A stretch of 64,000 nucleotides of DNA, taken from the NCBI GenBank assembly GCA_031213475.1, contig JARUPZ010000008.1, forward strand, positions 12,457,938-12,521,937, read 5' to 3'. Shown piece after piece: positions 62,953 to 64,000 of the stretch (positions are counted from its first letter, which is position 1; each line of letters starts with the position of its first letter). Both the position numbers and the translations under genes were made by a program. The stretch comes from Nereocystis luetkeana (Eukaryota > Sar > Phaeophyceae > Laminariales > Laminariaceae). A model generated the notes under the pieces. It was not told the origin of the DNA. It worked only from the letters and a program-made list of their open reading frames with translations, and made no database searches.

Positions 62953-64000
62953 TGTACTAATACTGAAAGGGAACACAAGCAGTAGTCAGAGCTAAATATG
63001 GTGTGTGGACATGGGGGGGGGGTACATGATTGTTGGGCCCATCGTGAGTTCTTAATACTGTGTATTTTTATGCCGCCGCCCGTATTGTAGTACATATGGG
63101 ATTATGCTGCGCCCGTATCGTGCGATTTCTCGCTCTGTGGTTTGGATAGCAAGTTCACCTAACCACTAATCTTAGCAGGGGCCGGTCCCGTAAGATACTG
63201 TATTTTTTGTCGTCAGTTCTGCCCCCTGTGGTCTCAAAATACTGTGAACAGTAGTATGATTTTTTCACCACAACATTAGTCCTAGCCTCTAGACCTGTCA
63301 ACAGTAACACCCGCGTAGGCAGTATCTTGCGGTCCGCTCGTGTGCCTCTGGTACCATACACGGGGGAAATGTGCACGGGAAGCTAATGACGAAACGAGTA
63401 AACACCTCTGGGTTGTTCCTGATGTTGCTATTCTCCAGACGCCAGCCCTTCCGTTGGTAATCGGTAATGTCGTCTGTAGACGTACACGAGCAATTCCGTC
63501 GGTCACAATGAAACAGCAACGATCGTATGCTGCGCACTGACTACCTCACTCTCTTGCTGTCGTCAGTTTCCCCCCCCCAGTAGTCTCTAAAGGGCTAATA
63601 ATACATGTGATGACTTTCCGGTTTTCGAAGAGAATAGCTATGGAGGTGTGGCTTCGAGGCTCTCCTCTCAACGTGTCAACCATCGTAGAAGCGATTCGAT
63701 GTGTGATTATGTTAACTTCGTATTGTATGGTATCATCGACACCCGAGGTTGAATATTGAAGGTCATGAAAGGTATGTTGGCAGTTTTGGCGCTCAGATAC
63801 TGCGACCAAAAATGTTTAGTGAGGGCGCGCCGCAGTACGAACCTACAGGCAGAAGTATCATGCGCGTGTGGGGGTCGGACTTTTCTAGGGCTCTTCACGG
63901 GTCGGATCAACACTCGCCGGTCGGGCCGGATCGGGACAACTACCCTGACCCGACCCGACCCGACCCGTAAGTTTTTGAAGACCTCTTGAGCCGACGCGCG
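62953..64000. other. intergenic to window end, (GACCC)n at 63940-63968
   Basis: No gene was recognised. The last 110 bases are rich in GGGTCGG / CCCGACC units, similar in style to the GGGCC array at 37605. Confidence 0.4.

Overview
The window looks like nuclear DNA of a photosynthetic stramenopile, most likely a brown alga or a close relative. The reasons are a small number of genes split by long GT-AG introns, coding exons rich in G/C at third codon positions, a protein made of 22-residue FNIP-type repeats of the kind known from brown algae, a SYF2 sequence whose core and C-terminus resemble plant-type SYF2, and very dense small mobile elements. The lineage call is an inference from memory of these families. 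No bacterial-style operons, CRISPR arrays, rRNA genes or free-standing tRNA genes were seen.

Three gene models can be defended. (1) Minus strand, 59681 down to 47077: eleven exons encode a 467-residue protein with a cyclophilin-type peptidyl-prolyl isomerase domain joined to a complete SYF2 pre-mRNA splicing factor. All ten introns are GT-AG and all phases agree. (2) Minus strand, exons at 26286-26410 and 22470-22670: the C-terminal part of a VOC/glyoxalase-fold protein; its 5' exons were not found. (3) Plus strand, 41277-41809 and 43604-44666: an FNIP-repeat protein whose splice join keeps the 22-residue repeat register. Lower-confidence coding fragments lie at 13265-13520, 16029-16290, 24662-25102, 35624-35944 and 38929-39322 (minus).

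The rest is mostly mobile DNA. A LINE (about 4210-9026) has an AP-type endonuclease and a YADD reverse transcriptase, is broken by a frameshift near 7271, and has a 3' end that recurs as 5'-truncated copies across the window. There are three tRNA-derived SINE-like families (SINE-A, B, C), a TTAA-flanked MITE (piggyBac-like), a second MITE with CGGGGG ends, a Helitron-like 1.1 kb element with a 3' hairpin, two kinds of larger TIR elements, an (AAC)n-tailed repeat and a repeat that ends in a G/C homopolymer. Nested insertions give their relative ages: the Helitron-like element sits in a CGGGGG MITE, a LINE 3' end sits in a SINE-A, and a TTAA MITE sits in the (AAC)n-tailed repeat.

The most unusual signal is a short motif, TACCWGGTA (W = A or T), repeated dozens of times. 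In four repeat copies, comparison with sister copies shows that a plain TA became TA-CCWGG-TA, a 7-base gain. Tandem runs with period 7 suggest serial insertion at the TA made by the previous event. This looks like the footprint of, or the insertion unit of, a TA-targeting mobile system.
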